NCBI GenBank assembly: GCA_963693085.1
Contig: OY856409.1
Location: 662,995,591-663,059,590, forward strand
Origin: Alisma plantago-aquatica
Taxonomy: Eukaryota; Streptophyta; Magnoliopsida; Alismatales; Alismataceae
Direction of reading: 5' to 3'
Length of the DNA stretch: 64,000 nucleotides
Numbering within the stretch: position 1 is the stretch's first letter; every line of letters starts with the position of its first letter. The notes beneath the pieces were generated by a model, which was not told the origin of the DNA, ran no database searches, and saw only the letters and a list, made by a program, of their open reading frames with translations. Both the position numbers and the translations under genes were made by a program. This document shows positions 22,495 through 34,655 of this stretch, piece by piece.

Positions 22495-22499
22495 AAGAA

Positions 22500-25440
22500 C
22501 ATGAGATTGTCATGGTTGATACTACTTGAGAAGAGGAAACAACTAGAATCAAGGGCCGATAACAACCAAATGGTAGTTGCAAAATCTATTCATGCATTTG
22601 AAGATGGCAGAGATGAACCCCTTAAGGACATGATGCCACACTCCCACCAAGGGATATGACAAAAGAGGGACTAGGGGAACTACCCCATGACCAGATAGAG
22701 TACCCCCTCTCTTCAACATGAAAATATCCACCTAGAGACAAGATGACCATGCAACAAAGACATTCCATAGAAATAAGTCATCAAAGTGTGTCAAGATTAG
22801 GGACTCAATTTGGATGTTTGTTTGGTGTGATGCATGAGGAAATATCATTCAACTTATTTATCCACTTTATCTTCTAGCATGCAATCACAAACAAAATATA
22901 TATAATGAATAGAAGTGCATTTTCAATAAATTTGGTCCTTCAACGATATCTAGACCAACTCGTAGCTTGTGAATGGAGCATGGTAGAAACCTTGACCAAC
23001 ACAGTAACATAGTTGGCCAAGATACAAAAGGAGCATGATGAAATGAAGAGAGAAAGGGAATAAGAGATCACGCATTTTGAAGAGAAGTGTGGGAAGAGGA
23101 GACTAAGATGAGAGGAACAACCATCTTCATCATAATATTCATCGATCCAATCCTCATCCTCAGTCTTTTCCTTATCCAAAGAACAAAGTGGAAATTTGGC
23201 ATCGAGAAAAAGTGATACTTCTCCACTGAATGTTGATTTGAACACATTGCCAATAATTGAAGTCACATGTTGAAGATTGACCAAGAAAGAGAGAAGCTTC
23301 AACTAAAATAGAAGGAACTTGTCCTCACCTGATCCTTGAAGAAAACCTATATGAAGGGTGAGAGACACTACAATTGAGGAAATAGAACCCAATCTGATGG
23401 GAGTCATAACTAATATAACTAAGTGAGAAAGGACAACAATATACCTAAAAATATTGGTGAAATAAAGTATTAAAGAAGCAATGGATAAATTATTATATCT
23501 TTTCAATTAAAAACCCCCTTCACTCTACAATGAATACCAATATTACCATTAAAAAGAAGAGAAAACACGAAAATATGTGGCTGATACCAACAAGGTTGTT
23601 GTAAGGGAATATGATTCGTCAAGCAATGATGAAGAAGGAATGCTGACAATGTTTGTCAATTCTCCTGCAATAACACCCAATCCACACTCTCTTGGACCAA
23701 AATTCTTTATATGCCCATGAATCCATAGACTTCCACCACTCCCACAGAAGTTGAGATGCCTGTACACATTCTCATCAAGAATATCCCCTAAGGATACTCA
23801 TGTACTTACTGATATCTAATTGAAAAGTTATTAGGAGATGGTGTTCTTTATTTAAACCAGAGGCGTGCCTTGAAAAGGGAAGATTTCTGATGAATATTCG
23901 AGAAGAAAGCACACTTGAGACACAACTAATTTAGTTGCTTTATGAAACTATCATAAAAAGAATTCCTAGATCCCAAGAAAGAAGAATGAGTATTCCATGG
24001 ATCTCCAACCCTCACCACTCACCTTTATGAAAACAACCTCAATACACCCTCCATATATGAGTTGGATGCAAAAGTAAGAAGATATCAAACCTAGACCAAT
24101 ATGATTCCATAGTAGGCCAATGACCACTAGATCCTATGCATGGTAGATCTATAGAAAAGATATGACATGATGTACAATGAATAATGTTGCATGAATATGA
24201 AATGAGATAAAACAAATTGGACCCTTTTTGTCCCCACATATGCATAACAACAAAATAGGGGAGGGAAGTAAATATGTGAGGGCAAAAAGGGTCTCATTTC
24301 TGGTCCCATTTCTAGTTCATGTAGCAAATCCTATGTACAATTAAGGATCTAGTGACCTAATATTCCAAGATGTTGAATCTAGGATGATACAGAACATCCT
24401 AGTCATCCAGTGCATGCTATTAGGGAGGCCAACTATTGTTAAGAAATCACTAAAACGTCTTTACAATCAACTCTAAGTGCCATAAAATTAACCAGGCTCA
24501 TGGAAAATACATTCATTGTTGTAAGACTAATGGAGAATATTAACAGAAGGATCCCTTTCTAAAACCTATTTAGGGATGACTTCCATCAAATTCATGGAAA
24601 ATCATATATGGTAGATACTTCTTTCATAACTCACTTCTACTTATCATAAAAATGAGGATATGCATAGGCACACCTTTCCCATATATATTCCCATGGAGAG
24701 ATTAATTGAATGACATGTGGATTGACAACATCTAGAAGGAGCAAGCACTTTCATAGAATAAGGGTTGGAGCAACACTAACGGACAGAAACACAAATCTAA
24801 ACAAGTTTGAGAAGAACAACCAGTACTTGAATAAAGGAAGAAACATAAAGACCATAGAACAAGAATAACCATAGTACATGCATGCAAGGTAACACAAAGA
24901 TCTAGAATAAAATTTTTCACCGAATTTACCAACAAAACAAAAAAAATATTTACCCCTTGAAATTCAACAAACTAGCAACATTGATATAGAAGATAGAATA
25001 CGGTGGGAACAGTAAATGCTTGCCAAGAACACTCATATAGAGGGAGTATAATTTCAAGAATATAAATACATATATGATGTTTACATAGAACATCCGCGGG
25101 ATACTAGAGTCCTGAAACATGATGAAAATATACCTGAAGGGCCATTACGAATGGTCAAAGAAACATTTAAGAATTTTCATAGATGGGCCTCTAATAGACC
25201 TACTAAAAATATCTATACTTCCTCATGGATAGAATTAAAATATATGACAATGATTTAACTACTATATTTTAGCAAAAAACATCTATGTAATGAAAGAAGA
25301 CCTATGAGACATCCTATAATTGAATGGATACTTAACTGTTAATGTTATGTTAGCCTATTAGTCCATACATGGTAATTAACTCCCTCATCTAAATATGGTA
25401 GGTTTTTCTACTACAAGAAGATATGATAGATAATAACAAC
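22500..25440. other. Degraded DNA without recognisable gene
   Basis: No family recognised on either strand. A plus-strand reading around 22980-23830 contains loosely coding-like runs (for example SNDEEGMLTMFVNSPAITPN around 23620-23680) broken by stops. It may be gag or transposon-protein debris belonging with the protease-like relic just downstream, but I cannot support a name. Confidence 0.4.
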
Positions 25441-25459
25441 ACTGAAGAAAAATAAAAAC

Positions 25460-25810
25460 TCATCAAGCGACTAAAACAACTCATTCTACAATATATATTG
25501 GTTTTGCTTCTGCACGATAATCATTGGATGTTGTTGGTCATAAATACAAAAGAAAAATGTTTCGTCATATAAAATAGTTTTGACTCTTATTATATTTCAA
25601 ATAGATACAACAACACAAATAAACCTCATAGTGTCACTAAATAAAAAGCAAGTAGTTACACAATAGTGATCATTTAGCTAATAAAATACCATGGCAAAGA
25701 ATATGAAGATGCACTAGAAGAGGAGAATAAAATGAGATAGTTCTATCATAGGATTCCCCAACAGATATACAATATAATGACTTTGGATTCCACATCATCT
25801 TCTCAAGCAT
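25460..25810 (+). pseudogene. Probable Ulp1-type (C48) cysteine protease relic of a DNA transposon
   Basis: A plus-strand reading from about 25465 gives LVLLLHDNHWMLLVIN at about 25495-25542, matching the His region of Ulp1/C48 peptidases (HW followed by hydrophobic strand, catalytic-like His at 25522-25524). About 230 bp later comes IPQQ (25753-25764) and, after a one-frame shift, YNDFGFHIIF (25773-25800), which fits the Gln...DCG motif with the catalytic Cys replaced by Phe. Plant CACTA and Mutator-like elements carry such domains, so a transposon origin is inferred. The segment has a TAA after the His motif and is clearly non-functional. The call rests on spacing and motif order only. Confidence 0.5.
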
Positions 25811-27203
25811 TAGCCTTGTAGGGAAAAAAGAAAATTTTTATAAGGATGACTACCACCCCTAATGAGGTTCTTGTATTGCTCAAATACTATTATCAAATTG
25901 GCTAAATGAGGGAGATCCTGACTTTATCTAAACCTTTCCATTTTGCACTTAGCCCCATCCTTAGATACATTGAGTATAGAGTGAATGATACATACAAAGG
26001 ATGTAAATGGTTGAGGTAGGTACTACTCTGTTCCATCAACTTTTGAATTATGAAAAAATCTCTATTGAGACTAACACTATTGCCTTGTTATGTTTCTGAT
26101 TTTTTTTTAAATGTATCATTGGTTTTCTATACACATATTAGTTTTAAATTAGTGAAGATTTGAGTCTCCCTAGTGGAGGATAAATTTTGAAAGTTTGAAA
26201 ATTTTTGTTTCATTTTTCCTAGGTAATTTCCTCACCCCTAAACTATTTTTTAGGTAAGTCAAGAAGCTCTCTTATTTGTTTTGCTTACCTCTTGCAAGCC
26301 AACCCAAAATCCACTTATATTACTATCATAATTTGAAGAAATAAACTTGGTAGTACTAGTATGATTATACGCCTCTTAGTTTAAGAGGCTTAAAATTTTA
26401 GTGGGCATGTTTATATAATTGTAAAAATCATTAGTGCTTATAAGGTGGATCTTAGCCAACATATCCACATCATCTTTATTTCCCAATACAAATAGATCAC
26501 CTCCCTTTTATCCTTCAGTGCCCTTTGGATCTTAGTATTCAAATATGTCAAACTAGGCTTTAAGATGACGTCTTGCTCAATCACTTTGGTTTACAACTAA
26601 GTAATCTTTCTCCAAAATGATGTTACCTAGCACTTTGGTGCCTGTGATTTTCAAGGCCATTAGGATTCCATCTAACACACCTTTTGTAACACAGATGTTT
26701 GTAGAATTTGATGAAGTTATTGAGGTTATAGAAATCCCTAAAGAAGTTGATATGGACCAAAACAATTGAATTAGAGAAAGAAATTGAGAATGACCCTATA
26801 ACTAACAAAGGTGCATATCGCTAGGTTAAAATCAATGGAACCTAACAATTCTTCAAGAAGAAGTATAAAAGAGAGAGACACAAATATGAAGAGGAAAGGT
26901 AAGGCAAGCAATATTATTTATCTTGAGAAAAAAAGAATCCCAAGGTGGATGTTCAAAATATCCAATATTTCTTTTGGGTGCTTTCCATAAAGAGAGACGG
27001 GTAGAGTGTTTACTTTCTCTGCAATGATTTCAAGTTCCACTAGCCTTGGAAATAGAGGATATCCCATTGTTGAGGTCCTACACCATTTTGGTGTTCCCTT
27101 TGATAACATCATACCCTCAAACATGCCCACCAATTTCTATAGTAGAATGATTTAGATATCATCAATATACTTTTTACAACGAGTGAATATTTACAAACAT
27201 GAT
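25811..27203. other. Degraded DNA without recognisable gene
   Basis: AT-rich, with no motif I can name. Short minus-strand open stretches (26577-26808, 26918-27133) have no family resemblance. The right edge is the CTTAA target duplication (27204-27208) of the copia element. Whether it continues the SIRE-like gag relic on the other side of that element (49403 onward) is unproven. Confidence 0.4.
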
Positions 27204-27208
27204 CTTAA

Positions 27209-29165
27209 TGTTGGTATGTATGCCCAGAGGGCCAATCATATGATGATTGTGATGCCATATCTTGTAAAAGATTTGATTGATAATAAAGGCAATCTTCCAA
27301 TTTGTTCTGTTTTAGTCAGTTATGAGATAATAAAGAAACATAATGAATGTCTAAATAATGATATTGCTCAATGACATATGTCTTCGGGTTGATGACCTAA
27401 ACAATGAGATCATACAGAAGTCAAGAGTATATACATTCTTATTATGTCCCTAGTCAGATGTTATTGTGGAAGGCTGATAAACAACAATAACACAAAAAAT
27501 TGGAGTGTGTGTTGGTTGATGACATAATCTCATCAGTCATGATATCGGATATGAAACCAAACACTTGTTGGGGAACAATGTATCAAATAGACAATCATCT
27601 TTCATAGTGATGGTGTTGATTGTGATTCTTAGACCTGAAGTCACTACACTCATCACATGTCATTCAATGTACTTTGCTATTATCCACTGTGACCTTGAAT
27701 AAAGGTTGCCATAAAGGTGGTGCTCGGGTGCATTGTGACACATGGGGATGATTGTGAGTGATGTAGATGGGATTTTTCCCTCCTACAAGAGTTTGATATC
27801 TAGGCCACTTGATAAGCAAGACTGAGAAAATCATGTACATGTACATGTGAATCAATATATGATATTGAGGTCACATATATTGCAAGTAGTCTGCTCTAGT
27901 TTAAGGAACATGGATTGAATGTTGAGAGGATGATGACTCCATGCCTCAAGTTCAAACTGGATATCAGTGAAAAAGGAATTATACAATCACTATAACACCA
28001 ATAACAGATTGTAGATTGAAGTTGTTCTCCAACTTTCCAGATTACTTGGGTAGCAATGATGTGTTGCTAGACACCCCTCATTGCTTGTGAGGTTATGGAC
28101 ATTCACTTCCAATATAACATGGAACTTATAGAGGAACACACATAGGATACACTTGAAATAGGAGTTCATTCATTAATAAAGTTTAAACTTGATTACTAAG
28201 GAGTTATAAATTCAATTTAATCAACAATGGTTGAATAATTGTCTGACTGGACTTTGAACCGACCGGTTGAAGTGATGAATTTGGAGTGTCAAGTTAATTA
28301 AAACTAAATTGATTGAATATTGGTTGAGCTGGGGTATGAACTAACCATCTTAGATAAGTGAATCGATCGTCTCAAGGTCACAAACAACCGGTTCATCAAT
28401 CAATTCGATGGGATCAAGGATTAGTGTTGACGTCGTGTTGTGCATTAATTGGATATTGAATTGCCAATACAATTGTGATTGGGAAACATGATAAAACGAG
28501 TGTTTCAAGGGTTGAACCAATCAGTTCGCTTGCCAACCGATTGTTCACCAGTGAACTGACCATCTTGCTACTGTTAGGATGTAAAAATTCGTGAAATCAT
28601 GTCCCTTTGACTCCCAATCAGACTGGAAACCCTGACCCTAACCCTCTTATAAATAGAGAGGCATTGGGGGCTTCTCAGACACATCAATTAGCTCTAAAAA
28701 TTGTTTTCTTCTCTGGTTGTGGTAACCAAGAGAAACCAAGAAAGTCCTACCTGATAAAGAGGGGGGATATCAAGGGAGAATAATTGTTGGAGAGCAAGTT
28801 GGTGCTAGTACACCAACTAGAATGGACAACTTCTTCTTGTATACTCTTCTAGAATTACATGAGTTCTCAGTGGTCACTGTGGACTACTATGCAGAAGAGG
28901 AGGTTGTTTCATGCCGCTCGGAGGAAAAGGTCAATAGTTTCTATGGTGATCAACCAGGAGCTTTTTCTGATGCTATTCGGGTGTCACATAAAGAAAGATA
29001 CACACATCTGTGAGGGTATAGTCATTAGACTTGCTCTAGGACCAGGTATGTCCTCACAAACCATCCATCCCATTACATAGTTATTGGTGTGATTGTCTGT
29101 TAAATGGGAATATGATAGATAAATTTTTGTTTCTACGGCATATTCTTACGCCATATTTTCCAACA
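27209..29165 (+). repeat. 5' LTR of copia 2
   Basis: 1957 bp, TGTTGGTATG at the start and CCAACA at the end, direct repeat of 47386-49397. TATA box at 28648. Upstream of it are several short palindromes with ACCGGT cores (28257-28268, 28386-28393) and TTCACCAGTGAA (28546-28557). Confidence 0.88.
28648..28655 (+). promoter_or_regulatory. TATA box of copia 2 5' LTR
   Basis: CTTATAAATAGAG, a canonical TATA box. The matching position in the 3' LTR has decayed to CTATAGATAG (about 48880). Confidence 0.65.
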
Positions 29166-29166
29166 T

Positions 29167-29179
29167 TTGTATCAGAGCA
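29167..29179 (+). other. Primer-binding site of copia 2
   Basis: TTGTATCAGAGCA immediately after the LTR; one mismatch to TGGTATCAGAGCA, the initiator tRNA-Met site. Confidence 0.75.
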
Positions 29180-30011
29180 ACGTCAATATACTATGTTTTG
29201 GGATTTAATTGATATGATTAGATTTTGGATTTCATCTTTTATTTATTTCACAATATTCAAATACTTAAAATGATTAATTTGCATATCTAATTAAAGACCA
29301 CATACAACCCCAATTAATATATGATATGATATATATGCAATTTATACGCGTCGCCCTCATATTGGTTTTGATGGTGGAAGTGTAACATGGTTATGGCCTA
29401 TAACCCTAGTTGTCTTTGCTTAGTTGATTGTGATTGTTTATTTCTATTTATATCTCAGTTTTCATATTAAATCCCTATCTTCTTCTTCTACATGTAAAAG
29501 TATTATTCTTTTGTTCCTATGCTCCCCTCAAATGTAACTCGAGGTTTTACTATTACAATATAATAAGATCAATAGGATTAAGTTAGCTTTAATTCTTTTT
29601 ACGATGAAGATGACATTCAACACCAGACGAGCCTCCCATTTTAGACAATGAACTGATTGGTTGGAGGACCGAGGAGGACATACGACATAGGAGACAAATC
29701 GATCAGCTCGTGGCCCAACTGATCGTTTGAGGTGTCTAAAAATTGCTTGGACCGGAGGTCATATGATCATTTTGAGGACCAACCGACCAACCAAGAGGTG
29801 ATTTGATGGGTTTAAGGGTTGCTTGGACTGGTTCTTCACCAAAAATAGGTTGATTAATGTGATGTAAACCTTAGGTGGTAGTAATTCCTTATGGCTCCAA
29901 AGGACTTACAATACTATGTCCAGAACCATTGCTAATGTTTTATTACATGTTTACATTTGTGGGATATAGCATGTATATGATATGTGATATATTATGTCAT
30001 GATTGGATATG

Positions 30012-30089
<78 letters not shown>

Positions 30090-30163
30090 CCTTCAATCAA
30101 CATATTAAGTCTAAGATGTTTTACATTAGCAACACACATGAAAAGGTTTATCGACTAAGCATG
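29180..30163 (+). other. Leader of copia 2
   Basis: No coding signal before the gag start, which lies beyond the nested insertions at 43567. Contains GATC/ACCGACC-type motifs similar to the LTR (about 29640-29790) and a long (TA)n run. Confidence 0.55.
30017..30087. repeat. (TA)n microsatellite, about 35 units
   Basis: An uninterrupted run of TA dinucleotides, about 70 bp. Its length is likely polymorphic. ORFs reading IYIYIY in both strands are products of this run. Confidence 0.95.
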
Positions 30164-30247
30164 GGCATTGTAACATCCCAATATTTGAGGCTTCGGATAA
30201 AATGATCTTAAAAGGAATGATTGGACTGACCATATCACTATCAGGGA

Positions 30248-30285
30248 GCCCATCACTATAGAACTCCATAGTTAAGCATGCTCAG
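30248..30285 (+). repeat. 5S rRNA-like segment of Cassandra-1 5' LTR, first half
   Basis: CCCATCAC...GAACTCC...AGTTAAGC matches plant 5S rRNA up to about the A-box region (AGTTAAGCGTGCT), where gypsy B begins. The second half is at 42438-42476. Confidence 0.8.
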
Positions 30286-30522
30286 TGTTACAACCCCAAT
30301 TTTTGTGTTCTTTTGATGAGAAATGTAATTTCTCATATTAAAGATATTTGAACAAATAATGATGTAATTTGTTTTGAATAAATGGATTTCATCTACAATA
30401 GCCTTGTTGATTGTTTTGTGGGATTTATTGGCTATTGGGCCCAATAACAAGGAAAAGACAAAAGAAACTCCATTATTAAATGAGTAAATAAGAAAATGGA
30501 GAAAAGAAAAATGTAGAAACCT

Positions 30523-31985
30523 CTAAATATCATTCGAAATAGTTATTTTGAAAATGTTATACAAGATAATTGTGCATAATTCATGATTATGAATGTTATT
30601 GAACACCTTGCATTATGAATGAGGGACTATAAATAATAACATACATGAGCCAAGGTTTTCCAAGGTACCTTGCTTTGGCTCTCAACACCTTGTCGTAGCA
30701 AGTTTGATTCATGTTGATGTTTCCGTTCATGTTTAGTATCATTTTCATATTATACTTGTTAAGGTGCATCTAGGAGGTAGACTCACCGGAGTGGTATGGG
30801 TCTTAACCAAGCTTGAATAAAGCTCCATGCTCACTTCAGCGTAGGTGTCATGGTGCCAAAAGGAGTGTTCCATAACCAAAGCCTGACCAATTTTTATATT
30901 ATAGGAACCCCAAGTACTTATACTCCACAATTAGTGTTAACCAAATCCAGACTAATATGCATATTAGGAACCCTAAATAATTATACTTCACAATTAGCAT
31001 GAATGAAGTGTGCTTCATACATGTTTTATTCATTGTTTTGGGCTTATATTTGGGTTTTATGAGAAGTCTTATTAAGTTGTTTCAGTTGTTTGAATTGTTT
31101 AAGTTTTGCATTTGCATTTTTATTTTGATACTAGAGTAGCCTTTACTACTTAGTATGGATTTACATATTTTGTAGCTCGACGATTAACACTAATTATGAT
31201 TTCATATCAAGGAATTTAACCTACCATTCACGGTTGTTATTTGGTTGCCCTAAGATTTTGGTTCTTGCTTATTTCTCAGACTCGATTGAGTTCATCTTTA
31301 TCCTTCTAGAGCTTCATGGTTATTGTTAACAAGCGTGTGGGACACTATAATCGTTGTTGTGTATTGATATGTACACCCATGTCCTAGGTTTAGGAGAGGA
31401 GGCAATTACAAGGAATTGGACCGAACCCTGATGGCCACGACAAACAAGCCCATGCACATATTAGGCCGATTAACCTAGTAACTAAATTGGCTAATACTTT
31501 CTAACAATTATGTTTGACAAGTGATTCTACATGTTTGTGTTTTTCATCTCTTAGGGTTCAAAGTCACTTGTCAACAACTCGTTTCAGTTTGTGGACAACT
31601 TTTCAAGGATTTGGGTGGTTGTTTAAGCCGGTGATTGATCAAACTCCATCGACTTTTCATGAATTTGTCTAAACTCTTAAGGATTCTTTGGATCATAGTT
31701 GATCTCACCTTTAAATCGGGCTTGTGGTTGACGAGTTTGGATTAAAATTGAGTTTGACTGCATCTTTGGGAGGAACTATCTTCTTCTCACAATTCGGTTT
31801 TAGAGTCCAAAAAGAAAATAAAAAATGTACAAAAGGCTTGGCGCCCCCAATCTCAAAAACAACTAAAAAACTCTAATGAGCATAAAAGCATAAAACATGA
31901 ATAAAACCCACGCCAATGAAATAAACTGAAACTAATGAAAGCCTAAGCGTGGATAAAAGAATGAATGTTGATTTTTCTTTTTAGG
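30523..31985. repeat. Extra segment in the 5' LTR of gypsy B, unidentified
   Basis: Absent from the paired LTR and from the equivalent place in gypsy A, so more likely an insertion than a deletion in the partner. No clear target duplication or coding motif. A TGGCGCC string near 31840 resembles primer sites used by some Ty3/gypsy elements, but this is weak. Confidence 0.55.
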
Positions 31986-32594
31986 TGAGAATAAATAATA
32001 TAATCTAAAGGTGGATTTTGTACCTCTTGGGTTCCTTTGGTCCCAAGGAGTCCAAAGTTGCAAAGATAATGAAACAATGAAAGAAAAGATCAATTAAATA
32101 TTTCTTTATTAAGAAAGAAAATTTAAAACAATGATAAAATGTGGGAAATAAGTGGAAAGAGGTATAATTGAGTTCTTTTTGGTGGATTTTCGTATCCATG
32201 AGGGTTCTAATGTTAAAAGAAATTTCAATAAGGAAAATAAAAGAGAAATAAAGAGAAATCCTCAAAAAGAGATATTTTAATAAGAAATAAACAAGAAAAT
32301 GAGAAATAATGGACATAGATGCATCTACAAGGATAATAAGTGTCCACTAAAAAGGATTTTGAAATATTAGAATTTCTTGGGATCCAAGGAATCCCAATGA
32401 AGGAAAAGAAAGAGAAAAGGCAAATAATACAAAATAAGGGGATAATGTGATACATCATTAATGACTTTTTGGATAATGTCAAAAAGAGATATTATTTGCT
32501 TTAGGAAAATAAGACTTCGTGGACAAGGGATATCAGTGGTTAACAATGCCCACGTTTTCTTTATCTAGCCACTAGGGTTCCACATAGTTATTGA

Positions 32595-32601
32595 TATAAA
32601 A
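32595..32601 (+). promoter_or_regulatory. TATA box of gypsy B 5' LTR
   Basis: GATATAAAAGGACCCC, in the position equivalent to CTATATAAAGGACCCC of gypsy A. It falls in the block missing from the 3' LTR. Confidence 0.65.
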
Positions 32602-34449
32602 GGACCCCAATAATCCCCCTCCAAGGGGAGACATGAAAGCCAACCCTAGTTGAATATATTAAGCTGATCCCTGGCCACGGTCCTCGTATCCTTGCCAACC
32701 CTAAATACTTCTCATGTCGATGCCAAAGACGCATCAAGTAGCAAACTCGACGTCAACTCTGCTAGAAGGTTGGAAGGAGGAAGGAACTGCATCGCTGGAC
32801 CATCGCAGATCTACCCTTGCATGGGGAGGTGTCCGTGGGAGGTTTGTAGTTCTCAGAGAAGCTTTGGGGGCGACAAAATCTCCTCCCCCCTTCTTCCTTC
32901 ATAGGCTACGACCTCTGCCTAGGCAGTTTCCTTTGTAGAACGGGACTTGTGTGTGGCCCTGGTCCTCATCGACCAGGTTATCTTGGCCCTGACCCGTGGC
33001 ATGGCCAGGTGCGGCAGGGGGCTACGGAGGAGTGGGGACCCCCGCACGGTCCACCCTTGCCTTAGAGAGTCTCCTGATCATGGTGGAAATCACTGTTGCG
33101 GCAGCAGCGACGCATCGTCGAGAGGTAGAAGACGACACGTACGTTCTGGACCAAAATGCCCCTCCTGAGCATGAAGGAGTGGTCCGCGGCCTGGGGGTAA
33201 AAAAGGGAATTCATTATAACTCAAATCCAATCGCAAGGTACGTGTGCGGGAGTGAGTTGCCTACGTGGTGCCTCCCTATTGGTCCATATGTGTTTATCTT
33301 ACAAAATTCATAACTAATCACTGGTAGCTTAGTTTTATATAAATTATATATGAATTTTGATCAGGAGAACTCGAAGAATGCAATAAAAATATAATTGAAG
33401 CGTAATTCTGATTGCAATTCAAAAAGTGTGTAAAGATGCTATCTTTAATGGTTTAATTAATGAAAAACCCAAATCTTTGGTGATTAATGTATTTAGTAGG
33501 GTTTAATGGATGATTAAAGTTGATATTAACATGTTAATTGTAAAAAGGTACATTAAGAACAAAAAGGATGAACTTTGCATGTAATTGGTTTAATTTAGAG
33601 TTTCATGTGCATAAATATTCTTTAATGGGCCTTGAAACCGTAATATTAGTAAATGTGACTCTTAATGGCTTTAATTGTTCAATTTCATGATTTAAGTTGA
33701 GATATTATAATTCTAAGCTATTTCGAGTATAAAAGTTCCTAATTGTGGATAAATACCTTTAATGTAGAAATTAGGGTTTTCTAATGATAAAGGTAGAATT
33801 AATGACAATTAGAATTCATATGTGAATTAGGCCATAATGAATTTTGAATTGAAGGAGCATAATGATCCTGTCATGGATTCAAAGGATAAAAATGGTAGCT
33901 TTAATGTAAAAGAGGCTTAATGGACTTTTAATTGTGCCTTAAATCAAAATTAGGGTTATATGTTGTTAAAAGATAACCTTAATATCTTTCGTGAAGAATG
34001 GATGAGATAATTAGGGTTTGTGAGTAATGGTATAAAAATTAGGGTTTAAAATAGTAAAAGATGAAGGAAAACCCTAATTGCAATGGAAACCCTAAAAGTG
34101 GACTAGAAACCCTAGGAAGAGAGCTAGGTTTAATGGATCTTGATGGCATGATCAATAATAGGATATTGTATGATTATTTCAGGATCTTGTTATGTGTGCT
34201 TGCTTTTTTGGATTTATTACTTGCATGGAATATTTCTGTCTCAAATCAGCCTGACAGGTATGTGGTTACACTTATGAATATATCGAATTAGTTTTTCAAG
34301 GTTTTCTGAAGTTTTCATCGATGACTTGAATTAAACTGTTGGATGAATTTAATTCATGCAAACTATAATGTGGATATGATTATCACTTAAGATATGTGCC
34401 TACTAGCTCAGATCCTAATCCCCTCTATAGCATAATAGATTGACCTAGT

Positions 34450-34655
34450 ACATGGCTACCTATGGGGTAGGTCCATCAGGTCATTGGATGACTTAGTACA
34501 TGGCTACCAATGGGGTAAGTCCATCAAGTCACCTTGAGTCAGGGATTAACTGGGCTACCTTTGGGTAGGGCCATGCGACTCTATAACCCTAAGTATTGGC
34601 TACCTATGAGGTAGGGCCATGGGGGTAAGGATCTACCATAGCGAGAGGTAGTATC
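34450..34655. repeat. CTACC/GGTAG hairpin series in 5' LTR of gypsy B
   Basis: At least five small hairpins of the form GGCTACC-TATGG-GGTAGG: about 34454-34473, 34502-34522, 34553-34572, 34597-34617, then GATCTACC...GGTAGTATC at 34629-34654. The first two belong to a tandem unit of about 48 bp. The 3' LTR repeats the series at about 41800-42005. Confidence 0.65.

Larger units (their letters stand above)
5132..22499 (-). mobile_element. SIRE-like Ty1/copia element 1, non-autonomous, split by gypsy A
   Basis: A complete LTR element on the minus strand bounded by identical 5-bp target duplications AAGAA (5132-5136 and 22495-22499). The two direct-repeat LTRs are 5137-6550 and 21079-22494. A primer-binding site TGGTATCGAAGC lies two bases inside the right LTR and a polypurine tract AAAGGGGGAGAT abuts the left LTR, so transcription runs right to left. 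After subtracting inserted gypsy A (7916-18819 plus one ATGCA copy), the interior is only about 3.6 kb. It holds one open ORF (20064-21032) and no integrase, reverse transcriptase or RNase H that I can recognise. The ORF resembles the C-terminal half of SIRE-type gag (zinc knuckles, coiled coil, VWVPK). I infer a mobilised, polymerase-less derivative of a SIRE family. Confidence 0.85.

Noticed and set aside
29875..30139. ORFs on both strands encoding IYIYIY runs
   Set aside because: Translation of the (TA)n microsatellite.
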